Below are positions 4,302 to 5,900 of a stretch of DNA of 5,900 nt, piece after piece. The stretch spans positions 1 to 5,900 of the forward strand of contig QNZR01000159.1 of NCBI GenBank assembly GCA_003978475.1. The letters run 5' to 3'. The stretch is from Sulfurimonas sp. GTDB lineage: Bacteria; Campylobacterota; Campylobacteria; Campylobacterales; Sulfurimonadaceae. The position numbers were made by a program, and so were the translations under genes. The first letter of the stretch is position 1; each line of letters starts with the position of its first letter. The notes below the pieces were generated by a model. That model made no database searches, had not been told where the DNA came from, and was given only the letters and a program-made list of their open reading frames with translations.

Positions 4302-5900
4302 TGATAATCTCTTGCAACAGGGCTTTGGAGATGCTCTCGTACTGCATCAAAATGGCTTCGACTTTTTCAATACAGAGCTTGTTTTTTCGCAGCAGCACCA
4401 CGGTTTCGGCATAGAGTGTTTCGATTAACTGAGCGCAATCATGCTCACTGCCCATAATAGTCTCGCCCATGGCATAGCGTTCAATCATCTGCGATACCAG
4501 ACGTTTGGCATCACCAATATCAGCTTCGACGCTGCTGTCATGCTCATTAAAGTGAATATTGCAAGCTGCCATTCCTGCAAGCAGCATTTTAATATGTGCC
4601 ACCATTTCATGATGCAGCATCGGAGCATCTACCGGAGGCTTGATGGCCGCACTGCTAAGAAGCACTTTATCAAAGGCAATATCGTACCATGTCGCCACAA
4701 AACCTTTGGCTGCCTGATAGCGTGCACGGTATTGTCGCTGTTCGTGCGTTAGAACCGGTACGCGTTTCTTGCCCAGAAGGACTTTGTCTTTGACCAAATT
4801 AAAATGTTCATCGGTTACATGTAAATCGTGCTGTCGCATGGAGAGCAGTGCCGCTTCATTGACCAGTGCCGCCAACGAGGCACCGTTAAACCCCATGGTC
4901 ATTTTGGCAATTTGGGCAGCATCAACATTGTGCGGAATTTTTTTCAAATATTTCAATAAAATGGATTCCCGCTCGCTCGGTGTCGGCAGATCAACAAAAA
5001 TACGCCGGTCAAAGCGCCCTGAACGCAATAGTGCACTATCGAGGACATCAATTTTATTGGTGGCCGCCAGAACAATGACCCCGCTGGAATCTTCAAAACC
5101 GTCCATTTCAGTCAACAGCTGGTTTAACGTAGCCTCCCGCTCATCATTACGGCTCCCCTCACGCGTCTTCCCTACGGCATCAATCTCATCAATAAAAATA
5201 ATAGAAGGCGCATTATTTTTGGCCTCGGTAAAAAGATCATGCACCCGCTTGGCACCCATACCGACATAAATCTGCACAAATGAGGCACCGCTTTGATAGT
5301 AAAATGGTACATCCGCTTCAGCGGCAACGGCCTTGGCAATCATGGTCTTTCCCACGCCCGGAGGTCCCACAAGGAGTACACCACGCGGTAAATAGACTCC
5401 GTAATTAATGTACTTCACCGGATTTTTCAAAAAGTCAATAATCTCTTCAAGTTCAATTTTCACATCACTAATGCCGCCGATATCTGAGAAACTGACATCA
5501 GACATCACCGGAACAATCTCCTGAGTCTGGTTTTCCGGAAGATATGCTCGTGTACCGGATTCACTCCCGGCATTGTGCTGTGTTCCCTTTTGCCACTGTC
5601 GAAAGAGAATCGAGAACGTCATTAACAGGAGTATAAGATACAAAATATTTAATGCTATATTGCTGCTGGTATCGACACTGACGGGAATATCTGAGAACAT
5701 TTTAGGATTCACTTGAGACGTCGCCAGCTTATAGACTCCGGTATCGGTCTTTAAATACATGTAATTTTCTGATGCCGTCACCTTGTGAACCAATTTCTCT
5801 TTAAGGAGTTCTTGCGCCCCTTCAAGAGGAATAAGCTCTGCCGTATCTCGTAAAAAAGCGTACGCAAAAAGCGATAACAAAATCGTTGCCGAAACAATCA
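4288..5900 (-). CDS. FtsH-like membrane AAA+ ATPase lacking the protease zinc motif (5' end off window)
   Basis: Residues are counted from the Leu codon TTG at 5880. The frame stays open to the window edge (I V S A T I precede it), so the true start is probably at or beyond 5900. A first membrane segment runs through residue 10, a short periplasmic domain lies at about 11-74, and a second membrane segment at 75-93. The AAA module follows: Walker A GPPGVGKT 172-179, pore loop FVQIYVG 201-207 (aromatic Y205), Walker B IIFIDE 227-232, sensor N275 and arginine fingers R286/R289 in ALLRSGRFDR. The C-terminal FtsH-type domain is recognisable, but YHEAGH is replaced by YQAAKG at 388-393. The third zinc-ligand position, D454, is kept. 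It is shorter than typical FtsH (about 610-650). It is therefore predicted to be an ATP-driven unfoldase or chaperone without its own proteolysis. First gene of the visible operon. Confidence 0.9.
   Translation of the reverse strand, partial: IVSATILLSLFAYAFLRDTAELIPLEGAQELLKEKLVHKVTASENYMYLKTDTGVYKLATSQVNPKMFSDIPVSVDTSSNIALNILYLILLLMTFSILFRQWQKGTQHNAGSESGTRAYLPENQTQEIVPVMSDVSFSDIGGISDVKIELEEIIDFLKNPVKYINYGVYLPRGVLLVGPPGVGKTMIAKAVAAEADVPFYYQSGASFVQIYVGMGAKRVHDLFTEAKNNAPSIIFIDEIDAVGKTREGSRNDEREATLNQLLTEMDGFEDSSGVIVLAATNKIDVLDSALLRSGRFDRRIFVDLPTPSERESILLKYLKKIPHNVDAAQIAKMTMGFNGASLAALVNEAALLSMRQHDLHVTDEHFNLVKDKVLLGKKRVPVLTHEQRQYRARYQAAKGFVATWYDIAFDKVLLSSAAIKPPVDAPMLHHEMVAHIKMLLAGMAACNIHFNEHDSSVEADIGDAKRLVSQMIERYAMGETIMGSEHDCAQLIETLYAETVVLLRKNKLCIEKVEAILMQYESISKALLQEIINEVL
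4702..4719 (-). other. Degenerate protease active site of the FtsH-like protein
   Basis: These six codons read Y Q A A K G where active FtsH has Y H E A G H. Both zinc-binding histidines and the catalytic glutamate are absent, while the surrounding sequence (basic helix before, FVA after, conserved LLAGMAA helix and D454 downstream) still aligns with the family. The reading frame is intact through the region, so this is substitution and not a frameshift. Confidence 0.88.

Noticed and set aside
4594..4614. HHEMVAH in the FtsH-like protein (residues 423-429) as a relocated zinc-protease motif
   Set aside because: The spacing is HExxxH, one residue too long for HExxH, and it falls in a later helix (before LLAGMAA) that aligns with the non-catalytic region following the active site.
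4769..5269. A 166-codon plus-strand ORF opposite the AAA domain
   Set aside because: It is the antisense shadow of strongly conserved AAA codons, with serine/arginine-rich composition and no plausible independent gene context.

Overview
The window looks like chromosomal DNA from a member of the Campylobacterota (Epsilonproteobacteria), more like a free-living Sulfurimonas/Sulfurovum-type organism than a pathogen. The grounds are a short BioV-type esterase of the kind described from Helicobacter, an FtsH-like AAA protein beside it, lysine/isoleucine-rich proteins, tight overlapping gene packing, and moderate to low GC. The genus assignment is inference.

Layout. (1) Positions 1-1290, plus strand: an AT-rich ankyrin-repeat protein gene whose GTG start overlaps a possible upstream stop by 4 bases. 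(2) Positions 1287-1512: a short poorly explained stretch with a 29-codon ORF overlapping the ankyrin stop (ATGA), a second small ORF in the same frame, a candidate extended -10 promoter and a 12-base palindrome. (3) Positions 1513-2184, plus strand: an uncharacterised class I SAM-dependent methyltransferase whose start is fixed by a ribosome binding site and by its conserved-looking N-terminus. (4) Positions 2185-2256: a short convergent intergenic gap with only weak AT-rich inverted repeats. (5) Positions 5900 down to 2257, minus strand: a compact operon, in transcription order FtsH-like AAA protein (5' end outside the window), bioV, mltB, mogA. Its genes overlap by 14 and 4 bases and then abut with no gap, so they are almost certainly co-transcribed and partly translationally coupled.

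Functionally the operon is a mixed bag: a membrane AAA+ machine, a pimeloyl-ACP methyl ester esterase for biotin synthesis, a periplasmic lytic transglycosylase for murein turnover, and the molybdopterin adenylyltransferase for molybdenum cofactor. No common pathway is apparent, which is usual for operons in this phylum.

The most notable observation is that the FtsH-like protein keeps an intact ATPase (Walker A, Walker B, pore loop, arginine fingers) and a recognisable FtsH C-terminal domain, but the zinc-protease HExxH is replaced by QAAKG. It therefore looks like a membrane-anchored unfoldase or pseudoprotease. No CRISPR array, tRNA, rRNA or insertion sequence was seen.
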